A stretch of DNA of 64,000 nucleotides, taken from NCBI GenBank assembly GCA_964059195.1, contig CAXKWD010000011.1, positions 31,482,566 to 31,546,565 of the forward strand, written 5' to 3'. This document shows positions 47,127 to 57,400 of this stretch, piece after piece (the stretch's first letter is position 1; every line of letters starts with the position of its first letter). Origin of the DNA: Ectobius pallidus (taxonomy: Eukaryota > Arthropoda > Insecta > Blattodea > Ectobiidae). The position numbers were made by a program, and so were the translations under genes. The notes beneath the pieces are model-generated. The model worked only from the letters and a program-made list of their open reading frames with translations, did no database searches and was not told where the DNA came from.

Positions 47127-47342
47127 TAATAACTTTAAATGGATGAAGTATTTTTTATATTAAAGGAGTTGTAGTAATTTTTCTGTTTTTCGAAAACCCT
47201 TCTATATTTCTACCCCCTTGGTCCGATTGTGCGCATTCAGGAACTCAAACAAGATTTTTCCATTTTTATGTTTTATGTATCTGTCTGGAAGTAATTTGTG
47301 GAAAATTACAGCAGTATAATATCCATAAAAAAAAGTGATATA

Positions 47343-47860
47343 CAGTAGAATTCCAACTATCCGGATCACTTTGAGGTCATATTCAAGTGGTTTTTTGCAG
47401 CAGTGAGCATTGGGAAACCCTCTTTCAGGGCTGATTATTTGTAGGGGGGGGGGGGAGTTTAGCTGACTGTTTGCAAAACAACTGACTCTCGGTAGTGTGC
47501 CTACCTTCCACTCTGGTGGTCCAGGTTCGATTCCCAGCCACTCTGGCGGTCCAGGTTCGATTCCCAGCCAAGTTGGGGATTTTTCAGATGTGAAAAATCC
47601 CTTTCCCGAGTTCATGACTGGGTGTTTAGGTTTGTGTATGAGGTTAACAAGGTGATTAATATGCACTCTGTGAGCAGGTATCATTAAAACAACTGACTCT
47701 GAATTATATGTCCAAGATGTGACAGTTTTTGTAATAAAAGTACTGCAAAATTTAGTTTTTTAAAGAAATGACCTTTTTCTTGACTTAACCAACTGTTGGG
47801 ATATTTGACTATCCAGATCGGGTCCAGTCCCAATTAATTTAGGTGATTGGAGTTCTACTG
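47343..47860. mobile_element. Tigger-type MITE carrying a nested SINE
   Basis: TA-flanked (47341-47342, 47861-47862). Ends CAGTAGAATTCCAACTATCC and complement CAGTAGAACTCCAATCACCT; inner CCGGATCACTTTGAGG and TATCCAGATCGGG. The SINE at 47490-47685 inserted into it, with its own 15-bp target duplication. Confidence 0.85.
47490..47685 (+). mobile_element. SINE with tandemly duplicated B box
   Basis: Flanked by the 15-bp duplication AAAACAACTGACTCT (47475-47489, 47686-47700). The head is short (CGGTAGTGTGCC), then a 30-bp unit containing the B box GGTTCGATTCCCAG occurs twice in tandem (47508-47537, 47538-47567; one difference, T to C). The body contains GGGGATTTTTCAGATGTGAA and GTTCATGACTGGGTGTTTAG. 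The clean target duplication shows it inserted as a unit. Confidence 0.85.
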
Positions 47861-49050
47861 TAGATATGTGTGAACTTTTGAGTTAATGATGGTTGCGGTG
47901 CTAGGGTCTGTGAAACAAAAATCTAAGTTGATAATTTCTGGACATTACACCGAGGTAACAATTGCTATAGGTAGCCTTTCTTCAAAATCTATCTAAAAAC
48001 GTATGAATTACTTTAAATTTCATTTTTGTGAACACCTTGAATTAACGGAGACATGTCACTTTGGAAACTAACTCATTCAATTGGAAGATACGGTATTGCT
48101 ACTAGTTCTTATGAAGAAGTGTTAAATGAAAAGTGTTTTATAAGTGCATTTACTATTCCAGTTGAAAATGAAAGGGATGTGTTGTGACATTTGCAAGTCT
48201 ATACAACAATCAGGATAAATTCAATAAAACTTATTAGTGATCTATTAAGATTGGAAAAGAAGTCTCACATATAGGCCTATGTAATATAGTGGAATATTGT
48301 GAAACTTTTTCTCCTCTTTATTTTTGGTGTCCCTTTTTAAAAGGATGTAACTCATTACGTGTTTCAGTCTTTTAATTATGAAGTCTATTTAAGTATTGCA
48401 AGAGAAAAAAATGAAATAATTGTAATTCCATTTACTATTAAAAATACAAAACGTTTTGATACTTCAGCTAATGAAATAATATTTTTGACTCTTTAATTTA
48501 TTTCTAGGACCTATCCTGAAAACCCAGCACCTGAGAAATACAGCAGTCTACATCCTGTGCCTTCCTGAAAATTTCCCAGTAACCATAAGATCATCCTCGG
48601 TTCAATTTAAATGCTGAAAAATTTTTGCCAGTGAGAAGATTCCATTATTAAAATTAAGGTACAGCAAGGTAATTTTATCATTATTGTTTTTATTGAAGAC
48701 TTCCTTTGAATAAGGTTGTAATTAATATGAAAAATTTTCAGCAGTAAGAAAAAACATGTTTTCACGTGTGTTAGGTAATTACACATTTTTATTTCTTTGT
48801 GTTGACACAGTTTGACACGAAATGTGGATGACACCACTAGATAGAGCAAAAATCACACATCTTTGTTCGCTTTCCAAAAAAATTATGGTTATGTATTTAT
48901 TCAAGGGATATCTTCAATTATCTTTTTATAATTAGTTGGGGCTGCAATATCATTCACAAACTGAATTTTAAAGTTTTGTAAGGAGATTCTATTATGAAAT
49001 ACACAAATAGGCTTTCGTAATAGAAATATTATGCTGGAGAATAATAAGTA
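47861..49050. other. Intergenic DNA with one possible isolated exon
   Basis: No transposon recognised. The only coding-like signal is at 48509-48568 (listed separately). A TAGGCCTA octamer lies at 48272. Confidence 0.4.
48509..48568 (+). CDS. Possible isolated terminal exon
   Basis: A good acceptor (CTTTAATTTATTTCTAG) at 48508 is followed in one frame by TYPENPAPEKYSSLHPVPS and TGA, a Pro/Glu/Tyr-rich tail of plausible protein composition. It needs two bases from a prior exon; ST7 exon I ends in phase 0, so it would not splice from there in this frame. No partner exon was recognised. It could be chance. Confidence 0.2.
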   Translation, partial: TYPENPAPEKYSSLHPVPS

Positions 49051-49660
49051 AATCCCAGATTTCTAAGCAAATTGCATATTTATTTTCAGACATATTTTGT
49101 AAGACACTCCATGGCATGCAATTTAGAAATTATTTAATAATGCTTATTTTGTTTATTCTGAGAGAAAAATGAATTTGCTTGCTTATTTTATAATTTTGAA
49201 TTAAAGTAGCATCTTTTCCTAGAAACTATCACAATAAAAGATGCCATTACCATTGGTTTCCTTTCTTTTGTCGGCTAATACAATTACTGAAAAATCCGGG
49301 TTATAAAATACTCTGTCAGATTTCTAAGAAGCTTTCCGGTGAAGAAACATATTGAAGAGGAATTCATCGAAGAATGTGTTGCTTTTCACATTTTGCCTGT
49401 GATTTCCTGCAACGAAAGAACTTTTTCATTTTATAAATTGTGTTTTTTCACTCACGCAAGAGTTTTACACAAAATCTGCAGATGACCTTCCCTACTTACT
49501 GTAACAGCCTTGAATAAGATAAGATTTCTCCAAATCAAAAATTTATTTAATTATTGTGTAATTTGTTTTTGCTTATTTTGGTGCTTATTTCTTACATTTT
49601 TGGTGCTTGTTTACTTATTTTACTGTTTTATTTTGCTTATAAATCCGGGCTCTAATAATA
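49051..49660. mobile_element. Probable DNA transposon remnant with GGATTTATAAGCAAA ends
   Basis: Left AATCCCAGATTTCTAAGCAA, right (complement) GAGCCCGGATTTATAAGCAA; about 600 bp, with repeated TTTTGGTGCTTATTT-like units near the right end. The end sequence and the subterminal short repeats parallel the element at 15872-16493 (GGGATTTTAAGGCAAATGCC), suggesting one family. Confidence 0.5.
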
Positions 49661-49871
49661 AGTTATACAGTTACAATCATAAGGAGTAAGAGAGACTTCA
49701 TTATTGAAGGCTCTGATAGATTCTTCGTCCTGTCTGGAGTACATTAGCTTGGCAGCCATACCTCCATGATGGTAGTTTAGGATAGACAGGACTAGCAAAA
49801 TCTTATTAGTATAGTGCTGCTATACTGGAAAATTCATCTTCGGTAAGTTCCAGCATGAGATTGCCTTAGAG

Positions 49872-50050
49872 CACGGGTGCGCAACTGGTTCACATTGTGC
49901 CACTGTGCGGTGGGGTAATGTCTCCCACTACAGTCGCCCTTGACGTCAGAATAAAGCAGTTTCAACGTGACACTGAACATGAAGAGCAGGTTTCATACGT
50001 CACAGCATGGGTGGGGTACTAAAACGTTTCCCCTCAGTTGCTCAGGTATG
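49872..50050. mobile_element. Small hAT MITE
   Basis: 179 bp flanked by CCTTAGAG (49864-49871, 50051-50058). Left CACGGGTGCGCAACTGG, right (complement) CATACCTGAGCAACTGAGG: imperfect inverted ends. No coding sequence. Confidence 0.72.
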
Positions 50051-50390
50051 CCTTAGAGGCAAGGAGGTAGGACTTACCTCTCAGGAGACATGCTTTGCCC
50101 AACTGGATTTCACCAGATAGTTACTAGTGAAAGCTTGCATGGAAGTAGTGCCCCTAACAGAAGTTGGTCATCCTTATCCTCTATTAACGATCAGAATTTG
50201 ATAGGGATTGGGTCCATATCGCATGAAGCTTTCAGGACCACTATGATAAGCAGTGTGCCAAACTGATATTCACTCTTAGCCCCTCATGGGCAGCCACCAT
50301 TTCCCTCACAATGTTGATTTGCGGGAGACACTTCCCCACTGGGATACTCAAGACTCTCCTCCAGTGTTCCCCTACATAAGCTGTGGTTCT

Positions 50391-50631
50391 CAGCCATTCC
50401 ACGGAAAGTGAGCCTGAAGTGTCCAGACCGTAACAACCTTTTAGTATTAATTTAAAATATAGCCTATGTCATCATTGAAAAATTATGAAATTAATTTTCT
50501 GTACTAGTCTACTGAAGAACTAATTCTCAAAATTAATTTCATAATTTTTCAGTGAAGAAATATATTTTTAATTAATATTAAAAGGTTGTTATGGTCTGGA
50601 CACTTCAGGCACACTTTCCGTGGAATGGCTG
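50391..50631. repeat. Foldback palindrome, 241 bp
   Basis: Left arm CAGCCATTCCACGGAAAGTG, right arm CACTTTCCGTGGAATGGCTG; complementary for roughly 110 bp (also AATTATGAAATTAATTTT / AAAATTAATTTCATAATT) around a short loop. Intergenic, upstream of GBE1. Confidence 0.93.
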
Positions 50632-51360
50632 TTGTCCATTATTGAGACACCAAGTGCGTAGATGTGTGCTCATCAATGTGATGCATTCATTATCTTGGAA
50701 CGCTGGTTATTTTTTAACTGAGTCTATAAAGAAATAATTGAATTCATTAAGAGAAATACTAATCATGTCTTGTTTGTGTTCTAAGGATCATTTTTACTAA
50801 GGAATCAATAGCATCGACCTTTTTCTAAAGCCAAACTGAGACTCGTTAAAAAAAAAAAAACTATATAGTTAAATGTAAATAATGGTTTCAAAGATTTTAC
50901 CAAACACTGGAATCACGGAAATTGACCTTTAGCTCGAGGGAGAATCTTTGTCTCTTTTTATATAAATTGATACAATCCTAGATAGTTTAAGTACATCAGG
51001 ATAACACCTTCTGTCAGACACATATTTAAACAGTAAGTTAAGGGATATAAAATTGGATTTATGATTTTCTTCATTAAGTTACAAAAGATTTATATGTCAA
51101 CCATATCTGATGACTTAAAATTCTTAACATTCTTTCCTGTTTCCACAGAAATATTTGTAAAAACTAATTTATTTTGTATTGGGAGGGGCCTGTCTAGTCA
51201 GAGCAAGCAACTCAGTTGGAGTTAAACTAGACCTCATAATCGTATTGCTTATTTTCTTTAACTGAGTCTACAGTATAAAGAAATAATTAAATTCATTAAG
51301 AGAAATACTAATTGTGTCTTATTTGTGTTCCTTAGCTACAGAATTTATCAGCTTCCTTCA

Positions 51361-51630
51361 GGGGTATGCCATAGCATAATGGTTGAGGCGCTGCGCTACA
51401 AACCGGAAGGTCGTGGGTTTGATCCCCAATGAGGTCATTGGAGTTTTTCCATTGTCCTAATCCTTCTGGTGGCACTATGGCCCTGGGGTTGACTCAGCCT
51501 ATAACAGAAATGAGTACCAGGAGCAATCCTGGGGTAAAGGCGGCTAGTGCGTAAGGCTTCGTGTGCCGATTGTAAAAAAATCTGGGAACCTCAACTTCCT
51601 GGAACCCTTTGGGCCTTCATGGCCAGAACT
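51361..51630 (+). mobile_element. tRNA-derived SINE, second copy of the 33350 family
   Basis: Starts GGGGTATGCCATAGCATAAT; A box TAGCATAATGGTTGAGGCG, B box GGGTTTGATCCCC. The body (GAGGTCATTGGAGTTTTTCC, CCTTCTGGTGGCACTATGGC) and end (GGGCCTTCATGGCC) parallel the minus copy at 33350-33658. It is more decayed and no target duplication is evident. Confidence 0.88.
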
Positions 51631-52201
51631 TGCCTCTGGGCAGAATACTGTTACCGGTACTTAGTAAAATTTTCGGTCGCATGTTGCCATCGTCAGAAGA
51701 TTCATGAAGAAAACCGCGATTGTCGAAAAACCAACTTAATTTCATACTAAAAATAATTTTAATGGTGTTTAAATTTTCCGAAATTAGTGATTGATTTATG
51801 TCCTGTTGTATTTTATGAAGCATAATTCCCGCTTTTATACAGCATATAGGCTATTTGATTTGTATAAAGAATTGACAGTTTTACAAGGAAACACGTGAAG
51901 ATCAAGGATAACCTACACGTTCACATGAATTAATGAATGCAACGCTAAAACCGCTACCCAGGAAAATGTAATGGGTGTAGTGTTATGTTTACAGTAAGAG
52001 AGACAAGTTTTACGAGTTCAAGGGATAGAGGATTCGCATTTGTGTCATTTACGCATGTGTGTAAATTTTTTTTTTTTATCGCTCACAACTGTCTGGTATG
52101 TGTCCTCGGCTACAACATCAGTGTATTTCATGTTCTTCACATGACCGCTAGAAGGACACCAAGGTCTTGAAAGAAACCAGACACATCTTGTAGGACTGAC
52201 A

Positions 52202-52314
52202 ATGGGTGGAAAACTTTCTTCTTTAGATCCTATGCAAGTGGAAGTTCCTAAACTTCACGAACTTTTGGATCGTGATCCATATTTAAGGCCATATGAGAGA
52301 GAATTTCGGCGTCG
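52202..52314 (+). CDS. GBE1: GBE1 coding exon 1
   Basis: ATG in context GACAATGG. It encodes [20 protein letters not shown]..., then [14 protein letters not shown], and the donor is GTCG|GTAAGT. It ends in phase 2; the missing codon base is the first A of the next exon (Arg). The 5' untranslated part and promoter cannot be delimited. Confidence 0.93.
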
Positions 52315-54399
52315 GTAAGTAAATTAATTTCTTCGGAAGTTCTGTCAATACCTTGAAAAATTGTTAATTTTTTAGGCATTGGAGATGTGTCATCTATATT
52401 TTCTTATGCCAATAAGTAAAAACTTTAGTATATTCATGAATATATATGCCTATATGCATGTAAGTATCTGAAATAATGTGAAATTATCACTTTCATGGCA
52501 TAACCTTAACATGGATAAATCATATGGAATAGGTGACCTTGGGTACAATCTAGCCCTAGTATCGCGTTTCTTCCAAATAGGGTGTCTTTTGGGTTTACCG
52601 TCTTTTGTATTTTCAAATGCTGTAACAAGACAGGTTATGTTACACAGTTCGCTGATCACAAAACATGTTTTCTGACAGGAAGTTGTCATTCTACCTTTCT
52701 TGTATTACAGTAAAAACTTCTCATATTTAAACCAGTCTGAGAACATAACTCTCAAAATTCAAATGGTAGCCTGTCATAGCATATATAAATTGTGCGTAGT
52801 AGTTTCCTTTCATACCAAATCTTTGATATATGAGAAAATATTACTTGTGAACACAACTATGATACGTGAACATATGTCTCATTTCAAAGTTACCGTAGCA
52901 TTTGTCCAATTTCTGTCTATCATTGCTGTCATCCCATAAAAGTCTTGGTCTATTTATTTTATCTTTTCTTGTCATCTACTCAGTTTCTTCTGAGTTGTCA
53001 GTAGATGGTAGCAAGTGTTTCAGTCTCAAGTCCTCCAGGTAAAATGTCTCTCTTGCCGTCTGATATACCATCTTGGATGGAGTGTACATTGGAGACCCAA
53101 CAAGATTTTTGAGGAAAATAATAGGCCTATAAGTTTGGCACCAAAGAATAATTTCAAACTTAAGACTATGCTAAGATCAGAATTTAAACACAAAATTCTG
53201 GTATCTATATGATGACGTGTAACGACTGTGATAATGTAGGCTATACGTAGGCAAAAAAAAATTAGCCTTAATGCTGGATAGAAAGATCACTTCAGAAATA
53301 TTAGACAAGGGGAAATTGAAATGTCCACAATAGTTGCACATGTATGAAATTCTTATTTCGATGTAGTCAAGGAAGCAGGTCTGCTTAAAAATATACATCA
53401 TCCGATTCATTTGACCATATGGGAGAACATACATATTTATACAGAAACACATCCCATGAGAGAATGAGTTAGACCTATTTGGAAAACTTGTTAAACCACA
53501 GCAGCAACATCGAGTGGTATAAGATGGAAGTTGGACGTAGATTATTATGAAAGGGAGTCCTCTCGAGAACCGGTTACTTACTTAATTACTTACTTACTCA
53601 ATGGCAATAAAGAATTCCTCAGCAAGCTAAAGAAATAAATACTCCTATTCTATTTCTATTTTATGGAACCCGAAGGTTCATTGTCGCACTTACCTGAGCC
53701 TGCCATTCAACCCTATTCTATGCTAACTTTATAGTCCCTACCCGAAGATCTAAACAAGGGACTATTTTACCTCCGGAAAACTTTACACTGATAGGATCCA
53801 TAAATCAGGCAGTGATACTTAACAATATTTTTTACTGTGAGAGGTTATTAACCTCACACCAAACCCCCAAGCTGGAGGGCCACCTCATATCGTCTGTTCA
53901 CGACTGCTTATTCAACATATTCTCAGCTACACTCCATATCTGGAGGCCGTATTCTCTGTCCGTAACTTGAGGATGCGCCATGCCGTGCTGACAGAGACCT
54001 ACCCCTTATATAACTTATATTGTAGGACACGTGATGTCAGAATGAAAAATTCAATGCCATAGCTGGAATTTGAACCAGGATCTTCGGCTCTCCATGCCGA
54101 TGCACTAACCAACTGAGCTACCATGGCAACGTACCGGTACAACATTAAATTCTCCAACTGACTCACAAACCCAGAATACCACCAGGCGTTCTCAATTTAA
54201 TGTTGTACCGGCATGTTGCCATGGTAGCTCAGTTGGTTAGAGCATCGGCACGGAGAGCCGAAGATCCTGGTTCAAATCACGGCTATGGCATTGAATTTTT
54301 CATTCTGACATCACGTGTCCATCTAAGCCTACACACGGCCAGTGTGAAAGAATTATCATTCAACTTCTATTCTATGTGTATAGGTAAATATACAAAGCT

Positions 54400-54456
<57 letters not shown>

Positions 54457-57400
54457 TTAATTGTCGTTAGGCCATTACAGCAATAGACAAAGTTCTAAAA
54501 ATAGAATTAATATTAAACTACAGCTAAATTACTAAGTTCTAAGTTACAAATAACACATATTTTAAGCTAAATTACACTATTACAATTGAAGTATTCATCC
54601 AAGGTATAAAAAGGGTTACAAACTAACCAATTATGTAATCTTTTTCTAAATACAATGTTCCGGTTACTAGTAAGTAATAAATCAATGAAGTAGCGAGTGT
54701 ATTTGAGATCTTATGTGTTGTTAATCAATGTGTTGTTAATTCACTTAAATAATCCTCAACTGGACTGTATCAGACAGTTGGACAACAGTAGCATCTCCTG
54801 GTGGGCATATACCTAATGAGATCAAAATTCATAAACTGGTCCTTTTTTTTTTTTTTTTGTGGGGATAAATTTTCTCTCAAACTGAGAGTGGACACACCTT
54901 TTCAGTTCCTGCTCCATCCTTGTTTTGTGACCCTTTTTTGCAAACTTGTGCAACTACTTCTGATTTTTCAGTCTGTCCATATTTTATATGTTGGATATGT
55001 TCTTGTGCTCTAACATCCAAACTTCTTTTAGTTTTCCCTATGTATTTTAAATTGATGTATTTTAAATTCAAATCAATACAGTTAAATTGGTGTATTCCTG
55101 ATTTTCTGCTGCAAGAGCTAGTCAATTTTTTTTTTTTTTTTTTTTTTTGCGGGGGGGGGGGGGGGGGGTAAGTTTAAATATTATTGCATTGTACCTTGCA
55201 GCTTCCCTATGGCCTTCACACTCAATATGAGGCTAGATAGAGTCTAACTCAAAAACGCAAAACAAGAGAATTTAAAGTTTTCCGTTCTTTGTTTATACTG
55301 GAATCTCTTAAAATAAATGCCAAATACTAGTCCCTTTTCACATGCAAGCACACATACCATATTTTATATTAATTATCCATTATAATCACTGTGCTTACTT
55401 TTTGTTTACAGATATGCCTGTTTCCAGGACTATGTGGACAAAGTTAAGGAATATGAAGGGGGATTGGATAACTTCACACAAGGGTATAAGTATTTTGGGA
55501 TCCACGTAAATCCTGACAATTCCGTAACAGCACGTGAATGGGCTCCAGGAGCACAACAAGTTTTCCTGACTGGAGATTTCAGTAAGTGTTCTTTCCTGAA
55601 GGGGGAAAGCGTGGATTGATGATTTAGAACATTTTCTTGTTTCATTTTTGCTTTTTGATTAGTTAGAGGAATATCTGTTTACTTCAGATGAGGACATAAC
55701 ACTGGAGGGAAATATTTTTAGACCAGTGTCATGGATGATGACCTTCTTTTAGACCAGAATGTCTTCAGACATTATAAATAATGGGTTTGTCGTACAAGTC
55801 TCTATTTGAATTGATGAGTTAAATAACATGCAATAACCTTTTCTAAAAAAATTAACTAGGGCCCACTTGAGGCTATGCGAGTGTTGAGACTTCAATTCAT
55901 TTTTCCTTCCTGACCAATTGGAGCTCTCCGCCTGTTTGTTCCACTTCCTGGCTTTCGTAATTGCCAATCACTCAATCTAGCCTTTCTTCATCTTTGCTAT
56001 GTAATACAACTTTTCTCACTTCTCCTACTGATCTAGGGGGCACCAGTGATAATCTTCGTCCAGGGCGCTGTTTACCCTACTTGTTGCCTGTGTGTGGCAC
56101 GATAGTGGACAGCGGTAGGAATGTTTGGAGGAACCATTGATAGTGGACAGCAGTAGGAATGTTTGTAGGAACCATAGTGGAAGCAAGTGTACACTTCCCC
56201 TCTCGTGCACTGCACGGCACATTTATTATGATACATGTTAATTGTATACATTCTTCATTGTTACAGAGTTAACGATTATGATTTGGTAGTGTTATGATGC
56301 ATGCACAATTGCAGGCTCAAATACCAGGAAACCATTTTCACTTTGATATAAGACGTAAGCAGTGGTTTTCATTGTTTACAAATTTTTGGACTACGTTCTT
56401 TCGAGCAATAGCCTTGGTGACGGATTATTATAAATACACTGATGCAGTTATAACAATACTTGCTAAACTCCTTATAAAATATTAATTTTTTTATTCTCCC
56501 AGCAACAGCTGCAAGTTGAGCAGAGGCATAAATTAGGCCTCCCAAAAGAATAATTAATTAATTAATGAGGCCTTAATGAGAACTGGATTCCAGAATCCAG
56601 AGGAGTCATCTTCCCCCCCCCCCCCCCCCTTCCCTCACCTGCCGACATCCCTGTTTGAAAATCTAGTTCACTTAAATGAAAAAGATAACTCCAATCTCTG
56701 TACCATGTAATCATTTTTGTTTCACATTTCCAAAATGACTTCAAGTCTTCCATACTATTGAAAAACAATAAAGAAAGGTCACTTCCGGGTCATTGGGTCA
56801 TATCCATCAAGTAAAAAAGCAAAGAAATGGAGAAAGAATGAAACAGTTCAAGAGCAATTTTTTACATCGATCCTGGAGAAGGAAATGATTGGCTTATTGA
56901 TATTCACCATAATTATCTATGGGAGCAGTAAAATGATCAGACAATGGAAGTACAGTGCACACCATTTATTGTGATTACTTTGGGATGCAGCTAATCTGAT
57001 AATATTAACCGACTGATAACAGTAGTCCGAAGGAATAAATTAAAGTTTAACTTATTTATTCATATATAAGATAATACACTACAAAACAGAACTAAAAGCT
57101 ATTTATTCATAAAATAATATGTAACTGTGAATTATTGAACCACTAATAGGCTAATACAGTAATAGACTTCAAGCAGCTATTTTTTCAACCAGTAACAAAG
57201 TTTTAATTGTTTTTACTTTCCTTTAAGAGTCTACTAACTAATACTCCATACTCAGTTACTGATCTGTGGTGAACTCCGCTTAGCAAAACATCTAACACCT
57301 GTCTGTCCAAGTCTTTTAATTTTACACTAGCCGTCACTGCATGTCATCTTCATAAATCATCTTCACTGTCATCTTCATGTCACTGTTATCTTCATAAATA

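Noticed and set aside
54217..54290. Possible functional tRNA gene
   Set aside because: T stem is poorly paired, position 33 is C in one copy, the anticodon GGA with a short variable arm does not fit a serine tRNA, and it is one half of a repeat palindrome.
54200..54460. Frame reading [20 protein letters not shown]
   Set aside because: This peptide is the familiar spurious translation of tRNA-derived repeat DNA; the pol III boxes explain it.
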